A stretch of DNA of 64,000 nt, taken from Pseudorhodoferax sp032153935. GTDB lineage: Bacteria > Pseudomonadota > Gammaproteobacteria > Burkholderiales > Burkholderiaceae_C. The DNA lies in NCBI RefSeq assembly GCF_964253035.1, contig NZ_CAXUQL020000001.1:4278001-4342000 (forward strand), written 5' to 3'. The notes under the pieces are model-generated. The model was not told the origin of the DNA. It searched no databases and saw nothing but the letters and a program-made list of their open reading frames with translations. The position numbers and the translations under genes were made by a program. This document shows, piece after piece, positions 17,280-26,290 of this stretch. Numbering within the stretch: position 1 is the stretch's first letter; each line of letters begins with the position of its first letter.

Positions 17280-18492
17280 GAGGGTGTATCTGAATTAAAA
17301 TACCCTGCGCGCCCTCTCGGTTCTGGGAGCGCAGGAGGTGACGAGTGAACACGGGGACGAGCAAGAAGCAACCCGGCAGGCCAGCACTGCTGCAAGCGCA
17401 GGACCTGCGCGCATTGGTGGAGCTGGCGCTGCGCATGCCGCAGTCGTCGATGGATGAGCTCACCCGCGAGTTCGTTCGCCACACGGGCATCGATGTCTGC
17501 TCGGCGACGATTCGCAAGGCGCTGAAGAAGGCGGGAGTCAAGCGCGTGCGCCCGCCTCGCGGCGCCAGCACGCGTGCGGCGGTCCAGGGCTCGGCTCCGC
17601 AGCGCTACGGCTACACGACAGCGCACCGCCGGCAAGCCAAGCCTGGCGGCATGAACACGGACCTGACCGATGCCGAGTGGGCTCTCGTGCATGACCTGTT
17701 TGAGCGCGAAGGTGGGCGCGGCAAGCCGATCACGCACGCGCGCCGCGACATTGCCAACGCCTGCATGTACATCGTGCGCACCGGCTGCGCGTGGCGCTTG
17801 CTGCCCGGCAACTTTCCGCCTTGGCGTGCGGTGTACTCGGCCTTTCGCGGCTGGGCACGCGCCGGCACCTTCGAGGCCATGCACGACCGGTTGCGCCAAC
17901 AGTGGCGCGACCGCGTGGGCAAGGCACCCGAACCCACGGCGGCCATCATCGATTCGCAAAGCACGCGCAGCACCCCGCAGGGCGCAGACACCGGCTTCGA
18001 TGCCGGCAAAAAGGTCAAGGGCCGCAAGCGCCACTTGGTGGTCGACACGCTGGGGCTGCTGCTGGCTGTGACCGTCACGGCTGCCAGCGTGCAGGATCGC
18101 GACGGGGCCGCATCCGTGGTGGCCCAAGCCTGCGCCAAGGTGACGGGCCTCAAGAGGCTGTACGCAGACTCGGCCTACGGCGGTCAGTGCGCCATGGACC
18201 TGGAGAAGACGCATGGCATCGCCGTAGAGATCGTCCGCAGACCTTCGAATCGCGTGACGGGCACGTTTGTTGTCGAGCAGCAGCAACTGTGGCCCGAGGC
18301 CCCAGCCAAGGGCTTCGTCGTGCAAGCCAAGCGCTGGGTGGTCGAGCGCACCCACGCATGGAACGAGCGTGCGCGCAGGCTGATCGCTCACCATGACCGC
18401 TCCAACTGGGCGCCTGTGGCCTGGGTCTGGCTCGCAGAAGCGCGTATGCTCGCAACTAGGCTGGCCGGGTAAATCATTTTAGATACACCCTC
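17280..18492 (+). mobile_element. IS5-family insertion sequence with TAA target duplication
   Basis: A 1213-bp element with perfect 12-bp terminal inverted repeats, GAGGGTGTATCT at 17280-17291 and AGATACACCCTC at 18481-18492. It is flanked by the direct repeat TAA at 17277-17279 and 18493-18495. A TNA duplication is usual for the IS1031/ISL2 side of the IS5 family. One transposase gene fills it. The 170 nt to its right (18496-18665) holds no recognisable gene, only a short open stretch on the minus strand without a start. Confidence 0.92.
17345..18472 (+). CDS. IS5-family transposase with extra N-terminal helix-turn-helix
   Basis: Transposase of 375 residues starting at GTG. Residues about 1-85 form a helix-turn-helix resembling the DNA-binding part of IS630-type transposases (FVRHTGIDVCSATIRKALKKAG). 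From Met103 on (MNTDLTDAEWALVHDLF) it is a standard IS5 protein, with the DUF4096-like region and a DDE core: IIDSQSTRS, LYADSAYGGQ, and the Glu in RWVVERTHAWNER. An internal ATG at Met103 could give a shorter, canonical protein. It looks intact. Confidence 0.9.
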   Translation: MNTGTSKKQPGRPALLQAQDLRALVELALRMPQSSMDELTREFVRHTGIDVCSATIRKALKKAGVKRVRPPRGASTRAAVQGSAPQRYGYTTAHRRQAKPGGMNTDLTDAEWALVHDLFEREGGRGKPITHARRDIANACMYIVRTGCAWRLLPGNFPPWRAVYSAFRGWARAGTFEAMHDRLRQQWRDRVGKAPEPTAAIIDSQSTRSTPQGADTGFDAGKKVKGRKRHLVVDTLGLLLAVTVTAASVQDRDGAASVVAQACAKVTGLKRLYADSAYGGQCAMDLEKTHGIAVEIVRRPSNRVTGTFVVEQQQLWPEAPAKGFVVQAKRWVVERTHAWNERARRLIAHHDRSNWAPVAWVWLAEARMLATRLAG

Positions 18493-18665
18493 TAAGTAGA
18501 ACGCGTCGTCGAGTTGCGCAACAGCTTGAGCGCATGCCTCGAGCGTGATGCCGAACTTGTCCGACGGGGCGAACTTCCGTGTGCCCCGGCCCGCACGCCC
18601 GTGCCGGAATCGACAACGGGGGTACCCCGGATGCGCGCAGCGCTGTCTTCTAGACGCCGCCCCGC

Positions 18666-19010
18666 CTACGAGGGGAGGCTACCCAGCACACTCAAGACCA
18701 GCAGCACGCCACCGGCCCGCAGCAGCCGCACGATGCGCGTGGGCGCATAGCTCAGCGTGAGCACCACGGCCAGCGCCGCCACCGTCATCGCGCCGAACCA
18801 GAACACCCAGCCCTGCGCGCTGCCGTAGCCCGCGACTGCGGCCCACAAGGACAGCGCCAGGCCCAGCGCGCCGCCGAGCTGCATCCAGCGCCGCAGCGCC
18901 GCTGGCGGCGTTTGGCCACGGCCCTTGTAGTCCTCGTAGTGGCGGTCCATCGCCAGGCTCAGCGCCGCGAAGCCTGTCAGCGCAGCAGAGAGGGCGAGCA
19001 GCGCCTTCAC
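18666..19010 (-). CDS. DUF3325-family membrane protein
   Basis: A 114-residue inner-membrane protein with three or four hydrophobic helices. The segment MDRHYEDYKGRG after the first helix is characteristic of DUF3325. It starts at a GTG that overlaps the stop of the PepSY gene (GTGA), so it is translationally coupled. DUF3649, PepSY-TM and DUF3325 genes usually occur together beside ferric-siderophore receptors. A role in iron release or membrane energetics is inferred. Confidence 0.75.
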   Translation of the reverse strand: MKALLALSAALTGFAALSLAMDRHYEDYKGRGQTPPAALRRWMQLGGALGLALSLWAAVAGYGSAQGWVFWFGAMTVAALAVVLTLSYAPTRIVRLLRAGGVLLVLSVLGSLPS

Positions 19011-20674
19011 CGGCCGGCTCCCGCGGGCTCGGCCACCAGGAAGGGGGCGTCCGCCTCGGGCGCCGTGGCGCGCGGCTTGGCGGCCGGCTTGCGCTGGCCC
19101 ACATGCCACGCCGCTGCGAGCAGGCCGGCGCCCAGGGTCAGCGCAGTCAGGTCGAAACCGGCGATGCGCCACGCGCCCGCGGCCAGGCTGGCGACGAGGC
19201 CCATGCCACCCGTCAGCGGGTTCAGTACTGGCAGCAGCGCGAACAGCAGGCCGCCCAGCGCCAGCTGGATCTGCCACAGGCGCCGGGCCGGCCAGGCCAG
19301 GCCGGCCACCGCCGCCAGGCCCCAGGCCCAGAAGAAGCAAGCGATCTCGGCGGCGGGCCGCTCGGCGATGCTCACGGGCACGCAGCGGTTGGCCCAGAAG
19401 AACACGGCCATGGCCAGCGGCAGGCCGGCGACGGCGCCCAGGTTGAGGCCATCGACCAGGCGCAGGCCGAACCCCACGCGGCCGCCCTTGGCGAGCGCCT
19501 TGGCGTGCTTTTGGCGCTCCTTGGCGGACCACAGCAACAGGCCCGTGGCCACCATCACACAACCGGCCACGCCCGAGGCGAAGAACAGCCAGCGCAGCAG
19601 CGGATGCGCGAAGCGGCCGATGTGCAGGCCGTAGAGCACGCCGCGCGTTTCGGAGGCCGGGGCGATGTCCTCGCCGGCGCGGCCCAGCAGCTGGCCGGTG
19701 GTGCCGTCGAAGCTCATGGAGCTCTGGTTGGCCGAGAGCTTGCCGGCCTCCTGCCGGTACAGCGTCACGCGGGCCGTGGCGTCGCCGGGGTTGCTGATGA
19801 CGACGCGGCTGACGGCGGCGCCATGCCAGGCCGTGCTGGCCTCGCGCAGAAGCGCGTCCGCGGGCACCAGCGGCGCCGCCATGCCGGTGGGCTTCTGGTT
19901 GCTGAAGCCAGCCGACGAGGGGAAGACCTCGGCGATGAAGGTCTGGCGGTCGTCCTTGTAGACGGCCTCCTGGCCCCAGGGCATGTACAGGAACATCAGT
20001 GTGACCAGCCCGGTGTAGGTGATCATGAGGTGGTAGGGCAGGGCCAGCACGGCCGTGGCGTTGTGCGCGTCCAGCCAGGAGCGCTGGCCCTTCTTCGGCC
20101 GGAAGGTGAAGAAGTCCTTGAAGATGCGCTTGTGCGTGACGATGCCGCTGACGATGGCCACCAGCATGAACATGGCGCAACAGCCCACGATCCAGCGGCC
20201 CCAGATCGCCGACATGTAGTGCAGGTCGAAGTGCAGGCGGTAGAAGAAGTCGCCGCCGCGCGTCTCGCGCGGGGCTGCCACGGGGCGGCCCGTGGCCGGA
20301 TCCAGCGTGGCCGATGCAAAGCGGGCACGGCGCGGGCGCTCGTCCGCGCGCGGCGCGGAAGCGGCCGTGGCCGGCGGCGGCACCGTCCATCCCGTGCGCA
20401 GCAGCGGCTCGCGCTCGCTGGGCAGCTCGATGGTCCAGCGCGGGCTGCCGGCCGCCTTGTCCTGCAGATGCTGCAGCGCCCATGCCACGGCCTGCTCGGG
20501 CACGGCCGGCGGGGCCGCCGTGCCCGCGTGCAGCTCGGGCTTCATCCACAGGCTGATCTCGTCGCGGAAGTAGGCCGAGGTGCCGGCCGCGAACACCATG
20601 AACAGCACCCAGCCGACCAAGAGGCCCGACCAGGTGTGCAGCCAGGCCATGGACTGGCGAAAGCCTTCCTTCAT
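19007..20674 (-). CDS. PepSY-associated TM helix protein, siderophore-iron reductase-like
   Basis: Inner-membrane protein of 555 residues. It begins with a basic/aromatic opening (MKEGFRQSMAWLHTWSGLLV) and then has PepSY_TM helices with conserved His: LHFDLHYM, LDAHNATAV and LHIGRFAHP. About five further helices lie towards the C-terminus. PepSY_TM proteins of this size are linked to ferric-siderophore uptake and probably reduce or release iron at the membrane. The start overlaps the DUF3649 stop by ATGA. A Fur box lies before the operon. No TonB receptor is adjacent in the window. Confidence 0.82.
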   Translation of the reverse strand: MKEGFRQSMAWLHTWSGLLVGWVLFMVFAAGTSAYFRDEISLWMKPELHAGTAAPPAVPEQAVAWALQHLQDKAAGSPRWTIELPSEREPLLRTGWTVPPPATAASAPRADERPRRARFASATLDPATGRPVAAPRETRGGDFFYRLHFDLHYMSAIWGRWIVGCCAMFMLVAIVSGIVTHKRIFKDFFTFRPKKGQRSWLDAHNATAVLALPYHLMITYTGLVTLMFLYMPWGQEAVYKDDRQTFIAEVFPSSAGFSNQKPTGMAAPLVPADALLREASTAWHGAAVSRVVISNPGDATARVTLYRQEAGKLSANQSSMSFDGTTGQLLGRAGEDIAPASETRGVLYGLHIGRFAHPLLRWLFFASGVAGCVMVATGLLLWSAKERQKHAKALAKGGRVGFGLRLVDGLNLGAVAGLPLAMAVFFWANRCVPVSIAERPAAEIACFFWAWGLAAVAGLAWPARRLWQIQLALGGLLFALLPVLNPLTGGMGLVASLAAGAWRIAGFDLTALTLGAGLLAAAWHVGQRKPAAKPRATAPEADAPFLVAEPAGAGR

Positions 20675-20973
20675 GCCGCGGCTCCCGCGCGTTGCGCCAG
20701 CCACAGGCCGCTGGCCAGCAGCAGCGCGGGCAGGGCCAGGCCGCCCCAGGCGCGCCAGGCGCTGCGCGCCGCGAAGGCCCACAGCACGGCGCAGGTGTAG
20801 ACGACGAAAGAGGCCAATGTGCCCGTGATCACCGCCTCGGCGCGGTGCAGCGGCAGGTACAGCGCCACGGCCGTGGCGGCCAGGGCCGACAGCGCGTAGC
20901 CGCCGCCGACGGCGGCCAGGGCACGCGAGGCCACCGCGAGGCGGTAGCGCGCGCCGATCGTTTCCTTCGACAT
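20671..20973 (-). CDS. DUF3649-family membrane protein
   Basis: First gene of the three-gene operon, 100 residues with three hydrophobic helices (LAAVGGGYALSALAATAVAL, ITGTLASFVVYTCAVLW, ALPALLLASGLWLA). GAAGGA lies 8 nt before the ATG. Members of DUF3649 are found with PepSY-TM and DUF3325 proteins in iron-uptake loci. A Fur-box match about 90 nt upstream supports repression by iron. Confidence 0.75.
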   Translation of the reverse strand: MSKETIGARYRLAVASRALAAVGGGYALSALAATAVALYLPLHRAEAVITGTLASFVVYTCAVLWAFAARSAWRAWGGLALPALLLASGLWLAQRAGAAA

Positions 20974-21062
20974 CCCTCGTTTCCTTCGGCCCCGATCGGA
21001 CCGGATGGGCCCGGCATGGCGGGCTGGCGGGGAACAGGCTTCCCCGGGAACGGGCGATGTTA

Positions 21063-21081
21063 AATGAAAATTAATCTCAAT
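21063..21081 (-). promoter_or_regulatory. Candidate Fur box
   Basis: Read on the minus strand the site is ATTGAGATTAATTTTCATT. It matches the 19-bp Fur consensus AATGAGAATNATTCTCATT at 16 of 18 defined positions. It lies between the GGDEF gene and the DUF3649/PepSY/DUF3325 operon, about 90 nt before the operon's first start. This AT-rich stretch stands out from its GC-rich surroundings. Iron-Fur repression is inferred from the match. Confidence 0.75.
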
Positions 21082-21108
21082 TGAGAACTGTGCCGGCAAA
21101 GATCCGGC

Positions 21109-22584
21109 TCACACCACGTCGGTCAGTACCACGCGGTTGCGTCCGCCGTGCTTGGCCTCGTACAACGCGCGGTCGGCCGCTTGCAGCAGGCGGTCCAGGC
21201 TGGCGTTGGCCGGCTGGCTCACGCTGGCGCCGATGCTGACCGTGAAACCGGTGGTGCGGCCCTGGCCGAGGTCCACGGCGGCCTCGGCGCAGGCCTGGCG
21301 CACGCGCTCGGCGACCTCGCGTGTGCGCGCGGGGTCGGCATCGGGCAGCAGCACGGCGAACTCCTCGCCGCCCAGCCGCCCAAGCAGCAGCGGCCCTTCG
21401 GGCAGGCGGTCGGCGACGAGGTTGGCCGCCAGGATGATGACCTGGTCGCCCACGGCATGGCCGTAGGTGTCGTTGACATTCTTGAAGCGGTCGATGTCCA
21501 GCACCAGCAGGCCCACGCTGCGGCGTGCCGCGCGGGCGCTGCGCAGTGCCTTGCCGGCCTGCTCGGCAAAGGCGCGGCGGTTCATGGTGCCGGTCATCGG
21601 GTCGTGCTCGGCCATGTGGCGCAGCTGCGCCATCAGGATGCGGTTGGCGGCCATGGCGCTGGCCACGGCCAGCGGGGAGATGGCGATCAGCGTCACGCCC
21701 AGGCGCACCGACATCAGCATGGCCGGCGACTCGATCTGCACCGCGGTGTCGAGCACGCCCTTGGAGATCGCCACCAGCGTCCAGGCGGTGGTCAGCAGGG
21801 ACAGCACCGCGGTGGGAAAGACGCCATAGCGCATGCCGCACCACAGCAGTGCCGGCACCGGGAAGGCCACGGCCCCGGGCCCGCCGACCAGCAAGGCGGC
21901 CGCCATCGAGGCCAGCAGGGCCAGCAGCGGCGCAGCCCGGCGCAGCGGCGGCATGCTCTTGCGCCACTGGCGCACTACCTCGCGGTGCTGCGCGGTGGGG
22001 ATGCTCAGCACGGCCGGCAGGATGGTGAAGTAGTTGAGCAGTTCGCTGGCGAACCAGGCCAGGCCGGACTCCAGTGCCGTGCCGCCGAAGGCCACCGGCC
22101 CGACGAGGCTGCCGGCCAGGCCGCCCGCCACAGAGGCCAGGGCCGCGATCGCCAGCAGCTGCAGAACGCCGGCCGCGCCAAGGAGCTTGCGTGCGTCGGC
22201 ACCGAAGGGCTGTGCCAGCATCAGGTAGCCGGTCAGCACGCTGGCGAAGTTGGTGAGCGTCAGCAGCACGGAGATCGGCAGCGCGTCGCCGACGATGAAG
22301 CCGGCCAACAGGTGGCCGACGCAGGCACCGATCCAGCCGGCCGCCGTGTCCAGCCGCGGAAAGCGGATGAACAGGCCCAGCAGCAGCGCATTGGCGGGCC
22401 AGAACACGGCCAGCTGACCGGCCAGGCGGGTCCAGACGCCGAACACGCAGACCGTCGCCATGATGGCCGCGACCAGCGCCCCCCCCGCCAGCAGCTGCGC
22501 CGGGGTCGCCGGCACAGCAGGGATGCTCGACTCCAGCTTCTGCGGACGGGTCAGCTTGTCGCGTTGGGAGTTCATGGTCTGCAT
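21109..22584 (-). CDS. Diguanylate cyclase with MASE1-like membrane sensor
   Basis: Makes cyclic di-GMP from two GTP. The product has 491 residues. Residues about 25-320 contain eight or more hydrophobic helices resembling MASE1, with WPANALLLGLFIRFP near the start. The C-terminal GGDEF domain has DPMTGTMNRRAFAEQ and the active-site variant LGRLGGEEFAVLLP, so it should be catalytically active. No RxxD inhibitory site is clear before GGEEF. The ATG at 22584 is chosen because GGGAG lies 5 nt upstream. It is a single gene with possible influence on the motility genes further right (inference). Confidence 0.92.
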   Translation of the reverse strand: MQTMNSQRDKLTRPQKLESSIPAVPATPAQLLAGGALVAAIMATVCVFGVWTRLAGQLAVFWPANALLLGLFIRFPRLDTAAGWIGACVGHLLAGFIVGDALPISVLLTLTNFASVLTGYLMLAQPFGADARKLLGAAGVLQLLAIAALASVAGGLAGSLVGPVAFGGTALESGLAWFASELLNYFTILPAVLSIPTAQHREVVRQWRKSMPPLRRAAPLLALLASMAAALLVGGPGAVAFPVPALLWCGMRYGVFPTAVLSLLTTAWTLVAISKGVLDTAVQIESPAMLMSVRLGVTLIAISPLAVASAMAANRILMAQLRHMAEHDPMTGTMNRRAFAEQAGKALRSARAARRSVGLLVLDIDRFKNVNDTYGHAVGDQVIILAANLVADRLPEGPLLLGRLGGEEFAVLLPDADPARTREVAERVRQACAEAAVDLGQGRTTGFTVSIGASVSQPANASLDRLLQAADRALYEAKHGGRNRVVLTDVV

Positions 22585-22773
22585 TGCGTCTCCCTGCTTT
22601 TGTGGGGGCGGGTAGGCGCGCAAGCGTGCCAGTCAACGCAAATTGTTGCAGATGTCAGCGCCTGCTCAGTCGGGAATTTGTGAATATCGGACATCGAATG
22701 GGCCGACGAAAGCCCTTGACCGACCGAAATGCTGCGCGCCGGGCAGCGATGGGGCCGGCCATCACCCGGTCAC

Positions 22774-23742
22774 TCAGTCCACCGTGGCGCCTGAAGCCTT
22801 GACGATGCGCTCCCATTTGGCGAGCTCGCTGCGCGCGTGGTCGGCGAACGCTGCAGGGGTGTTGCCCACGGGCTCGGCGCCCAGGCCGGCCAGGCGCTCG
22901 CGCACGGCCGGCTGGCGCACGATCTGGGCGATCTCCTGCGACACGCGCAGGACGATCTCGGGTGGCGTGTGCGGCGGCGCCCAGACGCCGTACCAGGTGC
23001 TGATGGCGTAGCCGGGCACGCCCGATTCGGCGATGGTCGGCACGTCCGGCAGCGCGCTCGCGCGCTTGGCCGTGGTCACGGCGATGGCGCGCAGCTTGCC
23101 GGCACGGATCTGGCCGATGCTGGAAGGCATGGAGTCGAACATCAGCTGCGTCTGCCCGCCGATCACGTCGGCCAGCGCCGGGCCGCTGCCCTTGTACGGC
23201 ACATGCTGCATCTGCACGCCCGTGGCGATCTTGAAGGCCTCGCCGGCCAGGTGCGGCGCGGCGGCGTTGCCCGAGGACGCGAAGTTGAGCCGGTTCGGAT
23301 CGGCCTTGGCCGCGGCGACCACGTCCTGCACGGTGTTGAAACCCAGGGACGGCGCGGCCACCAGCACCAGCGGCACATCGGCGATCAGGCTCACCGGCGA
23401 GAAGTCGCGGATCGCGTCGTAGGGCGGCTTCTTGTACAGGCTGGGGTTGATCACGTGGATGGATGCGTTGACCAGCAGCGTGTAGCCGTCGGGCGGCGCC
23501 TTGGCCACGATGTCGGCGCCGATCATGCCGCTGGCGCCGGGCTTGTTGTCCACCACCACGCTCTGGCCGAGTCGGGCTTCGAGCTGCTGGGCCACGATGC
23601 GGCCCAGGATGTCGGTCGGCCCGCCCGGTGGGTAGGGGATGACCATGCGGATGGGCTTGCCGGGCCAGGCCTGGGCCATGGTCAGGCTGCTGGCGGTGGC
23701 CAACAGCAGCGCAGCGAGGGCGCGGCGGTTCAGGCGGGTCAT
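22774..23742 (-). CDS. Bug-type tripartite tricarboxylate transporter receptor (copy 1)
   Basis: Periplasmic solute receptor of the Bug/TctC family, 322 residues, with a signal peptide (LAALLLATASSLTMAQA). Family motifs are PIRMVIPYPPGGPTDILGR, ASGMIGADIVAKAPPDGYTL and VPYKGSGPALADVIGGQ. It binds a carboxylate or similar small ligand. It is the last gene of the long IclR-headed operon and one of four Bug genes there. No TctA/TctB membrane subunits are nearby, so the permease must be elsewhere or the protein acts as a sensor. Confidence 0.93.
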   Translation of the reverse strand: MTRLNRRALAALLLATASSLTMAQAWPGKPIRMVIPYPPGGPTDILGRIVAQQLEARLGQSVVVDNKPGASGMIGADIVAKAPPDGYTLLVNASIHVINPSLYKKPPYDAIRDFSPVSLIADVPLVLVAAPSLGFNTVQDVVAAAKADPNRLNFASSGNAAAPHLAGEAFKIATGVQMQHVPYKGSGPALADVIGGQTQLMFDSMPSSIGQIRAGKLRAIAVTTAKRASALPDVPTIAESGVPGYAISTWYGVWAPPHTPPEIVLRVSQEIAQIVRQPAVRERLAGLGAEPVGNTPAAFADHARSELAKWERIVKASGATVD

Positions 23743-23767
23743 GCGTGGCCTCTTCGTTGTGGTGTGG

Positions 23768-24943
23768 TCAGGCCTGCACGGCGATGCCGCCTTGCTCCAG
23801 CGCTGCGATCTCGTCGGTTGCATAACCGAGTTCGGCTAGCACCGCGCGCGTGTGCTGGCCGGTGGCCGGCGCCGGCGGAATCGGGCCACCACGTGAGGTG
23901 CCGGGCACATACGGCATGGGCAGTGGCTGGTAGGGCGGTTGTGCGAGCTGGCCGAACGTGCCCATGTATTGCATCTGTGGGTGGTCCCGGAACTGCGCGT
24001 AGTCCTGCACTTCGGCGCACAACACGTCGGCCGCCTCCAGCGTGGCGATCCAGTGCGCACTGGGCTGCTGCGCGAGCTGCTCGGCGATGGCCGCGTTGAG
24101 GGCCGCGGCGTTGCGGCCGCGGGCATGGTTGTCGCGGTAGTCCGGGTCATCGCGCCAGCCGTCGCGGTCCAGCGCGGTGCACAGCCGCTCCCACATGTCC
24201 TGACGCAGCACCAGCAGCGTGACGAAGCCATCCTGCGTGCGGAACACGCCCGAGGGTACGGCCGTGGGTGGCGCCTGGCGGCCCGCGAACAGCGCGCTCT
24301 CGTAGAGTGGCGCGGCCTGGAAGGCGGCGCAGCACGCGGCCAGCGAGATCTGCACGTGGCGGCCACGGCCCGTGCGGCTGCGCGCGTACAGCGCCGCGCC
24401 CAGGGCCTGCGTGGCGTACAGCGCCGAGACCGTGTCGGGCACCAGCATGCCGATGCGGCGCGGCCGGCCGTCGGGCTCGCGGTTGAGCATGGCCAGGCCC
24501 GTGTAGGCCTGCAGCACCGAGTCGGTGCCGGGCTTGTCGACCCAGGGCCCGCTGGCGCCGAAGCCCGAGATCGACAGGTAGACCAGGCTGGGGTGGCGCG
24601 CGCAGAGCGAGGCCGCATCCAGGCCCAGCCGCGCCATCACGCTGGGCCGGAAGTTCTCGACCAGCACATCGGCCTGTGCGGCCAGGCGTTCGATGGCGGC
24701 GCGGCCCTGCGCTTTGCGCGCATCGATGCACAGCGAGCGCTTGCCCAGGTTGCTGGCCACCGCGAGCGGCGTCATGCCGGCCTCGCCGCCGCCCATCACG
24801 CGGATCCAGTCGCCGCCGGGCGGCTCGACCTTGACCACATCCGCGCCCTGCAGGGCGAGCAACGCGGCGCAGTAGGGGCCGGCCACGCCCTGGCTCATGT
24901 CGAGCACCCGCAGGCTGGCGTAGGCCAGTTCGTCCACCATCAT
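23768..24943 (-). CDS. CaiB/BaiF (family III) CoA-transferase
   Basis: Transfers CoA between carboxylic acids, 391 residues. The opening LRVLDMSQGVAGPYCAALLA, the nucleotide-binding GADVVKVEPPGGDW and the VENFRPSVMARLGL segment define the family. The catalytic Asp lies in GFGASGPWVDKPGTD, about residue 170. The start overlaps the stop of the upstream Bug gene (ATGATG), with AAGG a few bases before. In this operon it could activate or pass on CoA for the imported acid. Confidence 0.92.
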   Translation of the reverse strand: MMVDELAYASLRVLDMSQGVAGPYCAALLALQGADVVKVEPPGGDWIRVMGGGEAGMTPLAVASNLGKRSLCIDARKAQGRAAIERLAAQADVLVENFRPSVMARLGLDAASLCARHPSLVYLSISGFGASGPWVDKPGTDSVLQAYTGLAMLNREPDGRPRRIGMLVPDTVSALYATQALGAALYARSRTGRGRHVQISLAACCAAFQAAPLYESALFAGRQAPPTAVPSGVFRTQDGFVTLLVLRQDMWERLCTALDRDGWRDDPDYRDNHARGRNAAALNAAIAEQLAQQPSAHWIATLEAADVLCAEVQDYAQFRDHPQMQYMGTFGQLAQPPYQPLPMPYVPGTSRGGPIPPAPATGQHTRAVLAELGYATDEIAALEQGGIAVQA

Positions 24944-25905
24944 TCGACCTTCACGCCGGTGGCCGCGACCACCTTCTTCCACTTGGCGATTTCGGCCGCG
25001 ATCTGGCGGCCGAATGCGTCGGGCGTGTTGGCCACGGGGGCCGCGCCCATGTCGCTCAGGCGCTGCGCCGACGCGGGCCGGCGCAGCAGCTCGGCCACGG
25101 CCTGCTGCAGCTGTTCCACGATGGGCTGCGGGGTTCCTGCCGGCGCCAGCAGGCCGAACCAGGCGCCGGCCTCGTAGCCTGGCACGCCGCTCTCGGCCAC
25201 GGTGGGGATGTCGGGCGTGCCGGGCCAGCGCTGCGCCGTGGTCACGGCCAGCGCGCGGATGCGGCCGGACTGGATGTGGGCCATGGACGAGGGCAGGTTG
25301 TCCACGCCCACCGGGATCTGGCCGCCGATCAGGTCGGTCAGCATCGGGCCGCCGCCCTTGTACGGGATGTGGACCATGTCCACGCCGGCCATCATCTTGA
25401 GCAGCTCCACGCTCATGTGCGGCGAGCCGCCCGCGCTGGTCGAGCCGAAGCTCAGCTTGCCAGGCTGGGCACGCGCCATGGCCAGCAGTTCGGGCAGGGT
25501 CTTGACGGGCAGGGCTGCGTTGACGGTGATCACGTTGGGCGTGCTGGCCACGCAGGTGATGGGCGCGAAGTCGGCCACCGGGTCGTAGGGCAGGGTCTTG
25601 TTCAGCGCGCTGTTGATGCCGTGCGAGCTGATCGTGGCCATGACCAGCGTGTAGCCGTCGGCCGGCGCCTTGGCCACGGCCAGAGAACCGATGGCGCCGC
25701 TGGCCCCGGCCCGGTTGTCGACCGTGAAGCTCTGGCCCAGCTTTTCGCCGAGGCCGGCGGCGACCAGGCGGGCCAGCAGGTCGGTGGTGCCGCCGGGTGG
25801 ATAGGGCACGATCAGGCGCACGGGCTTGTTGGGGTAGGGCGACTGGGCGAACGTGGGCGCGGCGGCGAGTGCCGCCAGGCTTTGCAGGGCGGTGCGGCGC
25901 CTCAT
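24940..25905 (-). CDS. Bug-type tripartite tricarboxylate transporter receptor (copy 2)
   Basis: Receptor of 321 residues with a short signal peptide (LQSLAALAAAPTFAQ). It has PVRLIVPYPPGGTTDLLARL, RAGASGAIGSLAVAKAPADG and HIPYKGGGPMLTDLIGGQ. It is clearly diverged from the other three Bug proteins of the operon, which suggests a different ligand or a sensing role. It overlaps the small AtuA-partner gene upstream and the CoA-transferase downstream by 4 nt each. Confidence 0.93.
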   Translation of the reverse strand: MRRRTALQSLAALAAAPTFAQSPYPNKPVRLIVPYPPGGTTDLLARLVAAGLGEKLGQSFTVDNRAGASGAIGSLAVAKAPADGYTLVMATISSHGINSALNKTLPYDPVADFAPITCVASTPNVITVNAALPVKTLPELLAMARAQPGKLSFGSTSAGGSPHMSVELLKMMAGVDMVHIPYKGGGPMLTDLIGGQIPVGVDNLPSSMAHIQSGRIRALAVTTAQRWPGTPDIPTVAESGVPGYEAGAWFGLLAPAGTPQPIVEQLQQAVAELLRRPASAQRLSDMGAAPVANTPDAFGRQIAAEIAKWKKVVAATGVKVE

Positions 25906-26264
25906 GCTGCAGCCTTCTCGGGGTAGTTGCGCAGCTGGCCTGCCAGTGCCTCGGGCACGTCGATGGGAAAGCGCAGCAGCGCGGCCGACATGGCCTTGCC
26001 GTACTGGTCCAGCGCCAGGCTGCGCGAGACACCGCCACCCAGCGCGCCATGCGCGACGAAGTTGATCGCGTGCAGGCCGTCCACGGGGTAGCGCAGCACC
26101 TCGCCCGTGATCGCGCCCTGGTAGAAGGTTTTCACTTTCTCGGCCGTCAGCTGCTCGGCGAGCAGCGGGTACAGCGCGGGCGCGTAGGCGAACACGGCGA
26201 TGTTGACGGTGTTGCCCTTGTCGCCGGAGCGGCAGTGGGCGAGGTGTTGGAGCATCACTTGCAT
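25902..26264 (-). CDS. Small AtuA-associated protein (ferredoxin-fold-like)
   Basis: A 120-residue protein with HCRSGDKGNTVNIAVFAY and NFVAHGALGGGVSRSLALDQ, the signature of the small domain found fused to or encoded beside AtuA/DUF1446 proteins. AtuA is required for acyclic terpene (citronellol/geraniol) use in Pseudomonas, but its biochemical activity is not settled. Here the large AtuA gene is upstream and the two are separated by a 0.7-kb palindromic repeat. The repeat starts only 26 nt before this ATG. A role in the same pathway is inferred. Confidence 0.8.
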   Translation of the reverse strand: MQVMLQHLAHCRSGDKGNTVNIAVFAYAPALYPLLAEQLTAEKVKTFYQGAITGEVLRYPVDGLHAINFVAHGALGGGVSRSLALDQYGKAMSAALLRFPIDVPEALAGQLRNYPEKAAA

Positions 26265-26290
26265 GTTGGGTCTCCGAGTTGTTGTGAAGG

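Noticed and set aside
15563..18492. A composite transposon formed by the IS3 and IS5 elements
   Set aside because: The elements belong to different families with different ends and lie only 402 bp apart; nothing but the pseudogene 5' fragment is between them.
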